A stretch of 45,702 nucleotides of DNA from positions 1 through 45,702 of the forward strand of contig NZ_JAMZBC010000005.1 of the NCBI RefSeq assembly GCF_024158715.1, in the 5' to 3' direction. Each line of letters begins with the position of its first letter. Position 1 is the stretch's first letter. The position numbers were made by a program, and so were the translations under genes. The notes beneath the pieces were generated by a model. It saw only the letters and a list, made by a program, of their open reading frames with translations. It was not told the origin of the DNA and did no database searches. Positions 1 through 7,863 of this stretch are shown piece by piece. This DNA comes from Halomonas sp. 707D7. GTDB taxonomy: Bacteria; Pseudomonadota; Gammaproteobacteria; Pseudomonadales; Halomonadaceae.

Positions 1-1
1 G

Positions 2-181
2 CGCGACATCGAGCTGCCGGAAGGCACCACCATCGGGGCGATGGTGCGCGGCAAGGAGGTGATCATCGCCCACGGTGACGCGGTGGTGGAGAGCGGCGAC
101 CACGTGATCCTGTTCGTGATCGACAAGCGCCGGATTCGCGACGTCGAGCGGCTCTTCCAGGTCGGGCTGACGTTCTTTTGA
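2..181 (+). CDS. trkA: Trk potassium uptake regulatory subunit TrkA, C-terminal fragment
   Basis: Only the last 59 codons are in the window; the reading frame enters at base 2 and stops at 179-181. The peptide has the look of an RCK_C (TrkA-C) domain: an ELPEGTTIGAMVRG segment, then VIIAHGDAVVESGDHVILFVIDK, and ends in a short VERLFQVGLTFF tail as in TrkA proteins. TrkA is the cytoplasmic NAD/ATP-binding gating subunit of Trk potassium channels. It lies 46 bp before trkH on the same strand, and this pairing supports the call. The start and the NAD-binding domains are outside the window. Confidence 0.85.
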   Translation, partial: RDIELPEGTTIGAMVRGKEVIIAHGDAVVESGDHVILFVIDKRRIRDVERLFQVGLTFF

Positions 182-227
182 GCGCTTCTGATCCCGTTTC
201 CCACTCTTTCAGGAGCCGTTCGATTCC

Positions 228-1676
228 ATGAGCCTGCGCGTCATACTTCGCATTCTGGGGCTTTTGCTGATGCTGTTCAGCCTCACCATGCTGCCGCCCA
301 TGTTGATGTCGCTATGGTTTCGAGATGGCGTCTGGTACGCCTTCGCCAGCGGCATCGCGATCACCGTGATGACCGGGCTTATGCTCTACCTGCCCAATCG
401 CCGCGAGCGCAGGGAGCTGCGTATTCGCGACGGTTTCATCATCGCGGCGATGTTCTGGACGGTACTGGCGTTATTCGGCTCGATCCCGCTGATGCTGTTC
501 GGCGAGAATGCGCTGCACTTCACCGATGCGGTGTTCGAGTCGTTTTCCGGGCTGACCACCACCGGGGCCACGGTGATTACCGGCATCGACTTTCTGCCGG
601 AATCGATTCGCTATTACCGCCAGCAGCTGCAGTGGCTCGGCGGCATGGGGATCGTGGTGCTGGCGGTGGCGATCCTGCCGACGCTCGGCGTCGGCGGCAT
701 GGCGCTGTATCGCACCGAGATTCCGGGCCCGCTCAAGGACTCCAAGCTCACCCCGCGCATCACCGAGACCGCCAAGGCGCTCTGGTACATCTACGCCACG
801 TTGACCGTAGCGTGCCTTGTGGCCTACATGCTGGCAGGCATGAACTGGTTCGATGCGCTGGGGCATAGCTTCTCGACCATTGCCAACGGCGGCTTTTCGA
901 CCCACGACGCCAGCATCGGCTACTTCAACAGCCCCGCCATCGAGCTGATCTGCGTGGCGTTCATGTTGATCTCGGCGTTCAGCTTCAGCCTGCACTTCAT
1001 CGCCTGGCGGGAGAAACGCCTGATACACTACTTCCAGGACCCGGAAGCGCGCTTTCTGATGCTGTTTCTCGCGGGCCTGGTCACCGTCGCCACCGCCACG
1101 CTCTGGTTCACCGGCACCTACGATACCCTTCACGGGCTGCGCCACGCGCTGTTCGAGGTGGTGTCGGTGGCGACCACCGCGGGCTTTGCGGTAGCGGACT
1201 TCTCCGCCTGGCCAGGCGCGCTTCCGTTTCTTTTGTTCATCGCCGCCTTCGTCGGCGGCTGCTCTGGCTCCACCGCCGGCGGCATGAAGGTCATCCGTAT
1301 CATCCTGATTCTCAAGCAGGGCATGCGCGAGGTGATGCGCCTGATCCACCCCAATGCGGTGATCGCGGTCAAGGTCGGCAAAGTGAGCGTACCCGATAGC
1401 ATCGCCCAGGCGGTATGGGGCTTCTTCTCCGCCTACGTGATGCTGTTTTTCTTGATGCTGGTGGGCGTGATGGCCACCGGCGTCGACCAGATCACCGCCT
1501 GGTCCACGGTGGGCTCGGCGCTCAACAACCTGGGCCCGGCCCTGGGCGAGGCCAGCGAACACTACGGCGACATGCCGAATCTCGCCAAGTGGATTCTGGT
1601 GCTGGCGATGCTGCTGGGTCGCCTCGAGATATTCACCGTACTGGTTCTCTTCACCCCCGCGTTCTGGCGCCGCTGA
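228..1676 (+). CDS. trkH: Trk potassium uptake channel subunit TrkH/TrkI
   Basis: Polytopic inner-membrane protein of 482 residues, the usual TrkH length. It carries the repeated pore-loop signatures of the SKT superfamily: FSGLTTTGATVITG near residue 105, an IANGGFSTH loop near 218, TTAGFAV near 315 and LNNLGPALG near 430. It also has the GGCSGSTAGGMK segment near 345 and the characteristic C-terminal LGRLEIFTVLVLFTPAFW end. The channel imports K+ as an early osmotic response; halophiles of this group often have both TrkH and TrkI paralogues, which cannot be told apart here. AGGAG lies about 10 bases before the ATG. It follows trkA directly, probably in one transcript. Confidence 0.93.
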   Translation: MSLRVILRILGLLLMLFSLTMLPPMLMSLWFRDGVWYAFASGIAITVMTGLMLYLPNRRERRELRIRDGFIIAAMFWTVLALFGSIPLMLFGENALHFTDAVFESFSGLTTTGATVITGIDFLPESIRYYRQQLQWLGGMGIVVLAVAILPTLGVGGMALYRTEIPGPLKDSKLTPRITETAKALWYIYATLTVACLVAYMLAGMNWFDALGHSFSTIANGGFSTHDASIGYFNSPAIELICVAFMLISAFSFSLHFIAWREKRLIHYFQDPEARFLMLFLAGLVTVATATLWFTGTYDTLHGLRHALFEVVSVATTAGFAVADFSAWPGALPFLLFIAAFVGGCSGSTAGGMKVIRIILILKQGMREVMRLIHPNAVIAVKVGKVSVPDSIAQAVWGFFSAYVMLFFLMLVGVMATGVDQITAWSTVGSALNNLGPALGEASEHYGDMPNLAKWILVLAMLLGRLEIFTVLVLFTPAFWRR

Positions 1677-1709
1677 GGCGCCGGACGTGATCATCTGCGA
1701 GTAAACACC

Positions 1710-2963
1710 ATGATGCAGGACGACGCCTCTTTACCGGATGCCGCCTCCCTCGAGACGCTTCCCGCCACCAGCGGCCCGTTGAAGGTCATTCAGGTCGGCG
1801 ATACCCGCTACACCCTGCTGGGCACCGCCCACGTTTCCGCCGAGAGCGCCGAGGACGTCACGCGCCTGCTGGCAAGCGGCGCCTTCGACGCGGCGGCCAT
1901 CGAGCTATGCGACGCCCGCCACCACAGCATGACCAACCCGGATGCCATGGGCGAGCAGGACCTGTTCCAGGTCTTCAAGCAGGGCAAGGCGGGCATGGTC
2001 GCGGCGAGCCTGGCCCTCGGCGCCTTCCAGCAGCGCATCGCCGAGCAGTCCGGCATCCAGCCCGGTGCCGAGATGCGCGCGGCGGTCGAGTCCTGCCGCA
2101 CCCACGAACTTCCTTTGCTGCTGATCGACCGCGACGTGGGCGTGACCTTGAAGCGCATCTATCGCAACGTGCCCTGGTGGCAGCGCTTTTCGCTGTTCAG
2201 CGGGTTGATCGGCAGCGTCATGTCGCGCCAGGACGTCTCCAAGGAGGAGATCGAGAAACTCAAGGAGGGGGACATGCTGGAGGCGACCTTCAGCGAGTTC
2301 GCCGCCGAGTCCGAGACCCTCTACACGCCCTTGATTCGCGAGCGCGACCGCTACATGGCGCTGCGCCTTTGCGAGCAGGCGCCCCCGGGGCGCTTCAAGA
2401 ACGTGCTGGTGGTGCTGGGTGCGGGGCACCTCAAGGGGACCGCCGAGCACCTCGAGGCGCCGTTGCCCGAGGAGCCGGCCGTCGAGCGCGAAGCGCTCGA
2501 GCACACTCCACCGGCGTCGAAGCTCTGGAAGGCGCTGCCCTGGCTGATCACCGCGCTGGTCATCACCGGCTTCGCCATCGGGTTCTCGCGCAATACCGAC
2601 CTTGGCTGGCAGCTGGTGCTGGAGTGGTTTCTGATCAACGGCATCCTTGCCGGCGGGGCGACGCTGTTGGCGCTTGCCCACCCGGTCACGGTGATCGCCA
2701 CCTTCTTCGCCGCCCCGCTCACCTCGCTCAACCCGACCATCGGTGCCGGCTTCGTCGCCGCCGGGGTGGAGCTCTACATGCGCAAGCCCAAGGTGCGTGA
2801 CTTCTCGTCGCTCAGGCACGACGTCACCGCGCTCAAGGGCTGGTGGAAGAACCGCGTGTCGCGCACGCTCCTGGTGTTCATCCTGGCCACGCTCGGCTCG
2901 GCGATCGGCACCTGGGTGGCGGGCTTTCGCATCGCCGGGGCGCTGTTCGGCAGCGGCGCATGA
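1710..2963 (+). CDS. TraB-domain membrane protein (TraB/PrgY/GumN family)
   Basis: A 417-residue protein with an N-terminal soluble TraB domain (about residues 25-245) and a hydrophobic C-terminal third (about 270-417) with several predicted membrane spans. The TraB signature is visible: GTAHVSAESAEDV near residue 37 (GxxH), a conserved glutamate in AIELCDARH near 65, and a second GxxH-like GAGHLKG near 235. TraB/PrgY relatives have been linked to pheromone turnover and proposed as metal-dependent proteases, but the cellular function of bacterial chromosomal copies is unknown. Its stop codon overlaps the start of the downstream DMT transporter (ATGA), so the two are translationally coupled. 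Confidence 0.85.
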   Translation: MMQDDASLPDAASLETLPATSGPLKVIQVGDTRYTLLGTAHVSAESAEDVTRLLASGAFDAAAIELCDARHHSMTNPDAMGEQDLFQVFKQGKAGMVAASLALGAFQQRIAEQSGIQPGAEMRAAVESCRTHELPLLLIDRDVGVTLKRIYRNVPWWQRFSLFSGLIGSVMSRQDVSKEEIEKLKEGDMLEATFSEFAAESETLYTPLIRERDRYMALRLCEQAPPGRFKNVLVVLGAGHLKGTAEHLEAPLPEEPAVEREALEHTPPASKLWKALPWLITALVITGFAIGFSRNTDLGWQLVLEWFLINGILAGGATLLALAHPVTVIATFFAAPLTSLNPTIGAGFVAAGVELYMRKPKVRDFSSLRHDVTALKGWWKNRVSRTLLVFILATLGSAIGTWVAGFRIAGALFGSGA

Positions 2964-3865
2964 ACCGGATCGCCCGCGCCCCCTGGCAGGCGGATGCCCT
3001 GCTGCTGCTGGTCACGCTGATGGCCGCCGGCGGCTGGATCTTCTCCAAGGAAGCCCTGATGGGCATGCCGCCGCTTCTGTTCATCGGCACCCGCTTTCTG
3101 CTCGCCGGCGCCATCCTGCTGGGCTTCGCCTGGCCGGCGCTGCGCCGCCTGCCCGCCCGCCGCGTACGCCGGGGCCTGCTGGTGGGGCTTTTGTTCAGCG
3201 TGGCCACCGGGTTCTGGATCATGGGGCTTAACTACTCCCAGCACTTGGGCGAGAGCGCCTTCATCACGAGCCTCGGCATTCTGCTGGTGCCGGTGATCGG
3301 CATGCTGTTCGGCGAAACGCCGCCGCGCACCACCTGGATCGCGCTGCCCGTGGCGCTGACAGGCTTCGGGCTCCTGTCGCTCAACGCGGGTTTTCGCGTC
3401 GAGGTCAGCCAGCTACTGATGGTGTGCGCCGCACTCGGCTTCGCACTTCTGATCAACGTCAATACCCGCGTGGTGCGCAACGTCCCGGCGCTGCCGCTGA
3501 CCACGCTTCAGCTGCTGGCGGTGGGCGCGGTGCTGACGCTTATGTCGCTGCTGTTCGAGCGCGCGCCCGTGGCACTCGATACCGCTATCTTGGGCTGGCT
3601 GCTGGCAAGCGTGGTGCTGTCGAGTTCGCTGCGCTATTTCCTGCAGATCAAGGCCCAGGGCATGACCACGCCGAGCCACGCCTCGGTGATCCTGATGCTC
3701 GAGGCGGTGTGGACCGCGCTGATCGCCGCCTGGTGGTTCGGTGAAACCATGACCGCCCTTCAGCTCATCGGCTGCAGCCTGATCTTCCTGGCGCTGCTCA
3801 TCAACCGCTGGTACTGGGTGCGCAAGGTGCTGCGCCGCTGGCTGCCCACGAACGCCCGCGCCTAA
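2960..3865 (+). CDS. DMT-superfamily (EamA) transporter
   Basis: The start chosen is the ATG at 2960 that overlaps the upstream stop codon as ATGA; an open frame continues further upstream but lies inside the TraB gene. The 301-residue product has ten hydrophobic segments in two EamA repeats, with the usual WIFSKEALMGMPPLLFIGTRFLLAG opening and a second repeat ending in VWTALIAAWWFGETMTALQLIGCSLIFLALL. Such proteins export amino acids or metabolites across the inner membrane; the substrate cannot be read from the sequence. It ends convergently with the tapT-like gene, the two 3' ends overlapping by four bases. Confidence 0.88.
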   Translation: MNRIARAPWQADALLLLVTLMAAGGWIFSKEALMGMPPLLFIGTRFLLAGAILLGFAWPALRRLPARRVRRGLLVGLLFSVATGFWIMGLNYSQHLGESAFITSLGILLVPVIGMLFGETPPRTTWIALPVALTGFGLLSLNAGFRVEVSQLLMVCAALGFALLINVNTRVVRNVPALPLTTLQLLAVGAVLTLMSLLFERAPVALDTAILGWLLASVVLSSSLRYFLQIKAQGMTTPSHASVILMLEAVWTALIAAWWFGETMTALQLIGCSLIFLALLINRWYWVRKVLRRWLPTNARA

Positions 3866-4608
3866 TCGCCATCCCGCCGCGCCAGCAGCCGCTGCATGGC
3901 CGGCGTGGGCTCATCGATCCGCGTGTAGAAACGGCTCGCCGCGTAGCTCTCGTTGAACACGTCGAAGTAGTCGTCGAGCACGCTCGCCGCCGTCTCGTCT
4001 CCGCCCTGGCGCAGCAGCTCGATGGCCACTTCGGCGGTGCACAGGTGCGCTTTCGAGGCGGGCTTTCTCAGCCGGTAGCGGGTTTCGCGCTCGGTGCGAA
4101 GCGGCAATACCGGCAACGCGTCCAGGTACGGGCTCTTGCGAAACATGCGCCGCGCCTGGCGCCAGGTACCGTCGAGAATGACGAATACCGGAATCCTCCC
4201 ATTCGCCTTGGCGACGTGCACCGCATCGATGCCGACCACGCGCTCGGCGTAGTCCGGCTGGTCGTCGGGGAAGATCAGAAACGGCGCGTAGCGCGTATCC
4301 TGCAGCAGGGCCGCAAGTTCGGGGTCGAGCTCGGTGCGCGACCAGGTGAATACCCGGGTATCCGGCAGCACGTCGCGAATGAGTCGCCCGGTGTTGGTGG
4401 GCTTCATGTGCTCGAGCGAATGAGTGAGAAGCCATACCCGGGCCACGCTCTCGGCGCTCGCCTTGTAGGGGCACAGGCAGTTGAGCTTGGGCAGGTTGCA
4501 GCCCGGGCAGCGAATCACGAAGCTGCCGCGCGCCTTGAACTCGCGCCGTGGCGGGCGCGGATGCTCGGCAGGCGAGCCCGTTTCAGAGGAGGTATCGAAG
4601 GCGGACAT
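3862..4608 (-). CDS. tapT: DTW-domain tRNA-uridine aminocarboxypropyltransferase (TapT-like)
   Basis: A 248-residue DTW-family protein. Visible hallmarks are an N-terminal cysteine cluster (CPGCNLPKLNCLC, about residues 34-46), HSLEHMKPTNTGRLI near 88, and the diagnostic D-x-T-W motif as DGTWRQARRMF near 147 followed by YLDALPVLPL. The E. coli member (TapT/YfiP) transfers the 3-amino-3-carboxypropyl group of S-adenosylmethionine to U47 of tRNA (acp3U), a modification in the variable loop. The first about 28 residues are low-complexity and probably disordered. TapT is the closest named family; a close DTW paralogue with another RNA target is possible. Confidence 0.85.
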   Translation of the reverse strand: MSAFDTSSETGSPAEHPRPPRREFKARGSFVIRCPGCNLPKLNCLCPYKASAESVARVWLLTHSLEHMKPTNTGRLIRDVLPDTRVFTWSRTELDPELAALLQDTRYAPFLIFPDDQPDYAERVVGIDAVHVAKANGRIPVFVILDGTWRQARRMFRKSPYLDALPVLPLRTERETRYRLRKPASKAHLCTAEVAIELLRQGGDETAASVLDDYFDVFNESYAASRFYTRIDEPTPAMQRLLARRDGD

Positions 4609-4680
4609 CGGCGCACCTAATCAATCAAGGGGCGCCGAGTATAAAGCAGCGCCGGGCGCGTGACGAACACCGGTTACCGC

Positions 4681-5430
4681 TCAATCGAGCGCGAAACTCT
4701 TCTGGCGGCGCCACCGGTTGACCAGCGCCGGCACGCCTTCCCCGGCGGTGGTGTTGATGGCCAGCACCCCGGGCGGGGTCAGGGCGTCGGCGTCCGGGTC
4801 GATCAGCGCGCAGGGGGTGTCCACGCCGATGTAGGAGAGCAGCGAGGCGGCGGGCATCACCGCCAATGAGGTGCCCACCACCAGAAAGAAGTCCGCCTGG
4901 GCGGCGAGCGCGCAGGCCTGGTCGAACAGCGGCACCGATTCGCCGAACCAGACCACGTCCGGGCGCAGCTGGCTGCCCTTGTCGCACACGTCGCCCAGCG
5001 CAATGTCCCCCTTGATGGGGTAGCGAAGGCGCGCATCGACGCTGGAGCGCGCCTTCAGGATCTCGCCGTGCAGGTGCAGCACGCTTTTCGAGCCCGCCCG
5101 CTCGTGCAGGTCGTCGATGTTCTGGGTGATGATCGACACCGTGAAGCCGTCCTGCTCGAGGGCGGCCAGCGCCTTGTGGGCGGCGTTGGGCCGGGCGCGG
5201 CGAATCTGCTCGCGGCGCTGGTTGTAGAAATCGAGCACGCGCTTTGGATCGTCGCGAAAGCCCTCAGGCGTGGCGACCTTCTCGACCGGGTGCTCCTCCC
5301 ACAGGCCGTCGCTGGCGCGAAAGGTCTTGATGCCGCTCTCGACACTGATACCGGAGCCGGTGAACACCACCAGGTGCGGCAGCGTCACCGCCTGCAGGTG
5401 GCTGTTATCCGCGGGCTCGCCTGCCAACAT
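4681..5430 (-). CDS. Sir2-family NAD-dependent protein deacylase lacking the zinc cysteines
   Basis: A 249-residue sirtuin. The Rossmann entry is GSGISVESGIKTFR (residues 25-38, usually GAGISxxSGIPTFR). The NAD site shows TQNIDDLHERAG and the catalytic histidine is in LHLHGEILKAR; VWFGESVP and GTSLAVMPAASLL complete the fold. The four zinc cysteines (two C-x2-C pairs) that normally follow the catalytic histidine are absent: this stretch reads SSVDARLRYPIKGDIALGDVC with a single cysteine. The enzyme should remove acyl groups from lysines using NAD+, but the zinc module is missing or replaced. A terminator-like hairpin lies between the upstream eutC gene and the ribosome-binding site AAGGAGAGG. 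Confidence 0.88.
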   Translation of the reverse strand: MLAGEPADNSHLQAVTLPHLVVFTGSGISVESGIKTFRASDGLWEEHPVEKVATPEGFRDDPKRVLDFYNQRREQIRRARPNAAHKALAALEQDGFTVSIITQNIDDLHERAGSKSVLHLHGEILKARSSVDARLRYPIKGDIALGDVCDKGSQLRPDVVWFGESVPLFDQACALAAQADFFLVVGTSLAVMPAASLLSYIGVDTPCALIDPDADALTPPGVLAINTTAGEGVPALVNRWRRQKSFALD

Positions 5431-5444
5431 GGTTCCTCTCCTTG

Positions 5445-5470
5445 AAAAGCGCCCTCGGGCGGGCGCCTTT
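5445..5470 (-). terminator. Rho-independent terminator after eutBC, in the sirtuin leader
   Basis: On the minus strand the sequence forms a GCGCCC/GGGCGC stem, extendable by G-U and A-T pairs, with a six-base loop and then TTTT. It begins about 40 bases after the eutC stop. Its T-run touches the ribosome-binding site of the sirtuin gene, so it leaves no room for a separate promoter before that gene. Confidence 0.65.
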
Positions 5471-5510
5471 CAGACTAGGCGATGGCGCGGGCGGATGGCA
5501 ACGCCATGGG

Positions 5511-6359
5511 TCAGTCCGCGACCAGGAAGTTGCGCGTCGAGCCGATGGACTCGACCTCGTTCTCCTCGCTGCGATCCTTGAGCGCGACGCCGGAAAGCCC
5601 GCGCTCGCGGACCTGTTCGAGCAGCCCCATCAGCCTGCGCGCCGCCTCGTCGACGCAAAGCCCCGCCGGGCGCACGTTGGAGATGCAGTTGCGCCGGTCG
5701 TCCCGGAGCCCCACCTGCGGTGCCCAGGTCAGGTAGAGGCCGAGGCTGTCCGGCGAGCTTAGCCCCGGGCGCTCGCCGATCATCACCAGCACCGCCGCCG
5801 CGCCCAGAAGCTCGCCGATCTCGTCGCCGATCGCCACCCGCCCCTGCTCGACGATCGTGATCGGCGCCAGCCGCCAGTCGTCTGTATCCTGCGCCAGCGC
5901 CCGGATGAACGCCTGCAGAAACGGCGCGCTGTTACGCTGCACCGCCAGCGCAGAGAGGCCGTCGACGATGACGATGGCGAGCCTTTTGGGCTCGACGCTT
6001 TCGGCGCACTTTTCGAGCGCTTCGCGCGAGGCCTCGTTCAACCGACGGCCGTAGTCCGGGCGCTGCAGGTAGATGGCACGCTCCTCGGCGCGGCTCTTGA
6101 GCGCGATCGGCGCGGCGTCAAGATCGAGCGCTTGCGTCAGCGCCTCGCGAAGCGCGTCGATGTCCAGCGGGCAGTGCACCGCATCCTGGGCGCGGGCGTG
6201 GGCGAGCTGGAACGCCAGCAGCTTGTCGGTGGGCAGGCTGACGCCGGCGCGACCCAGGCCGATGCGCGCGTCGGTGAAGGCGCGAAGCGCCGCCCAGGGG
6301 TTCTCGACCACGCCGTGGGTCTGCGGCATCGTCGGTGCTGGTGCTGGATCACGCTTCAT
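5511..6359 (-). CDS. eutC: Ethanolamine ammonia-lyase small subunit
   Basis: A 282-residue EutC. Recognisable segments are NPWAALRAFTDARIGLGRAG near residue 20, IVIVDGLSALAVQ near 130, MIGERPGLSSPDSLGLYLTWAP near 192 and RNCISNVRPAGLCVDEAARRL near 222, the last being part of the adenosylcobalamin-binding region. With EutB it forms the B12-dependent enzyme that splits ethanolamine to acetaldehyde and ammonia. It overlaps the end of eutB by 11 bases and has GGAGG inside eutB, so translation is coupled. The N-terminus is Pro/Ala-rich and somewhat shorter than in enteric EutC. Confidence 0.95.
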   Translation of the reverse strand: MKRDPAPAPTMPQTHGVVENPWAALRAFTDARIGLGRAGVSLPTDKLLAFQLAHARAQDAVHCPLDIDALREALTQALDLDAAPIALKSRAEERAIYLQRPDYGRRLNEASREALEKCAESVEPKRLAIVIVDGLSALAVQRNSAPFLQAFIRALAQDTDDWRLAPITIVEQGRVAIGDEIGELLGAAAVLVMIGERPGLSSPDSLGLYLTWAPQVGLRDDRRNCISNVRPAGLCVDEAARRLMGLLEQVRERGLSGVALKDRSEENEVESIGSTRNFLVAD

Positions 6360-7764
6360 GGCTCGCCTCCCCGGGGAGTTGACGCAAGCTCCGGGCGAAG
6401 GCCGCCGGCACGCGATCGCTCAAGCGATGGGTGTCGACGTCCGCGAAGATCTGCATGCGCGCAAGCCACTGCTCGAACTCGGGGGCGGCCTTGAGCCCCA
6501 GCGCGCGGCGGGCGTAGAGCGCATCGTGAAACGAGGTGGTCTGGTAGTTGAGCATGATGTCGTCGGAGCCGGGAATCCCCATCACGAAGTTGCAGCCGGC
6601 CACGCCCAGGAGCGTGAGCAGGTTGTCCATGTCGTTCTGGTCGGCCTGGGCGTGGTTCGTGTAGCAGACGTCGCACCCCATGGGCACGCCCAGAAGCTTG
6701 CCGCAGAAGTGGTCCTCGAGCCCGGCGCGGGTGATCTCCTTGCCATCGAACAGGTACTCCGGGCCGATGAAGCCGACCACGGTATTGACCAGCAGCGGGT
6801 CGAACTTGCGCGCCACCGCGTAGGCGCGCGCCTCGCAGGTCTGCTGGTCGAGCCCGTGGTGGGCATCAGAAGAGAGCGCGCTGCCCTGGCCGGTCTCGAA
6901 GTACATGACGTTTTGCCCGACGGTGCCGCGCCCGAGCGACTGCGCCGCCGCCTCGGCCTCGGCGAGGGTCGCCAGGTCGAAGCCGAAGCTTCGATTGGTC
7001 GCCTCGGTGCCGCCGATCGACTGGAACACCAGATCCACCGGGGCGCCCTGCTCGATCGCCTCCAGCGTGTTAGTGACGTGGGTGAGCACGCAGGACTGGG
7101 TGGGAATCTCGTACTTCTGGATCACCTCGTCCATCAGGCGCATCAGCTTGATGCTCTGGGCGACGTTGTCGGTGGCCGGGTTGATGCCGATCACCGCGTC
7201 GCCGCTGCCGTACAGAAGCCCGTCGAGAATGCTCGCGGCGATGCCGGTGACGTCGTCGGTCGGGTGGTTGGGCTGAAGCCGCGTGGAGAGCCGGCCTTCC
7301 AGGCCGAGAGTGTTGCGAAAGGCAGTGACCACGCGGCACTTCTTCGCCACCAGGATCAAATCCTGATTGCGCATCAGCTTGCTCACCGCCGCGGCCATTT
7401 CCGGGGTGATGCCGGCGCGAACCCTCGACAGCATCTCCGGCGTTGCCTGGTCCGAGAGCAGCCAGTTGCGAAAATCGCCCACCGTGAGATGGCGAATCGG
7501 CGCGAAGGCCGCCGCGTCGTGATCGTCGATGATCAGCCGTGTGATCTCGTCCTCTTCGTAAGGAATCAGGGCCTCGTTCAGAAAGGTGGTCAGCGGCAAT
7601 TGTGCCAGCACCATCTGCGCGACCACGCGCTGCTCGGCGCTTTCGGCGATCACGCCGGCCAGGGCGTCGCCGGAGCGGGCAGGCGACGCCTTGGCCATCA
7701 GCTCGCCAAGCCCTTGGAAACGGTAGCTCTTGCTGCCTACCCGGGTACGGTACGTCGTGCTCAT
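6349..7764 (-). CDS. eutB: Ethanolamine ammonia-lyase large subunit
   Basis: A 471-residue EutB, the catalytic TIM-barrel subunit. Visible landmarks are LANEKS-region equivalents at the N-terminus, NPATDN near residue 190 (GINPATDNVAQSIKLM), FQSIGGTEATNRSFG near 247, YFETGQGSALSSDAHHG near 287, GFIGPEYLF near 330 and GVPMGCDVCYTNHAQADQNDMDNLLTLL near 355. It deaminates ethanolamine with adenosylcobalamin, feeding acetaldehyde and ammonium to central metabolism. GAGGAGG lies before the ATG. The pair stands alone: no eutA reactivase, microcompartment shell gene, ethanolamine permease or aldehyde dehydrogenase is in the window. A 10-bp inverted repeat sits just upstream of the start. Confidence 0.96.
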   Translation of the reverse strand: MSTTYRTRVGSKSYRFQGLGELMAKASPARSGDALAGVIAESAEQRVVAQMVLAQLPLTTFLNEALIPYEEDEITRLIIDDHDAAAFAPIRHLTVGDFRNWLLSDQATPEMLSRVRAGITPEMAAAVSKLMRNQDLILVAKKCRVVTAFRNTLGLEGRLSTRLQPNHPTDDVTGIAASILDGLLYGSGDAVIGINPATDNVAQSIKLMRLMDEVIQKYEIPTQSCVLTHVTNTLEAIEQGAPVDLVFQSIGGTEATNRSFGFDLATLAEAEAAAQSLGRGTVGQNVMYFETGQGSALSSDAHHGLDQQTCEARAYAVARKFDPLLVNTVVGFIGPEYLFDGKEITRAGLEDHFCGKLLGVPMGCDVCYTNHAQADQNDMDNLLTLLGVAGCNFVMGIPGSDDIMLNYQTTSFHDALYARRALGLKAAPEFEQWLARMQIFADVDTHRLSDRVPAAFARSLRQLPGEASHEA

Positions 7765-7788
7765 CGATCGGCCCTCCTCACACGGACT

Positions 7789-7827
7789 CGCCAGGCGCGA
7801 ATGCTCCTTTCACCTTAGCGCCTGGCG
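7789..7827. repeat. 10-bp inverted repeat upstream of eutB
   Basis: CGCCAGGCGC at 7789-7798 is repeated in perfect inverse orientation (GCGCCTGGCG) at 7818-7827 with 19 bases between. It lies 25-63 bases before the eutB start in the 99-bp gap to the GGDEF-EAL gene. It could be an operator, a leader hairpin or part of the GGDEF-EAL gene's upstream terminator region; no T-run follows, so a terminator is unlikely. Confidence 0.5.
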
Positions 7828-7863
7828 CCGCATTCCGGTATCGCGTTTCGGCAAGAGCCGCCG

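Noticed and set aside
471..1694. Long minus-strand open frames opposite trkH and many similar ones opposite other genes
   Set aside because: High-GC antisense shadows: Arg/His/Gly-rich products without domains, lying opposite well-recognised genes.
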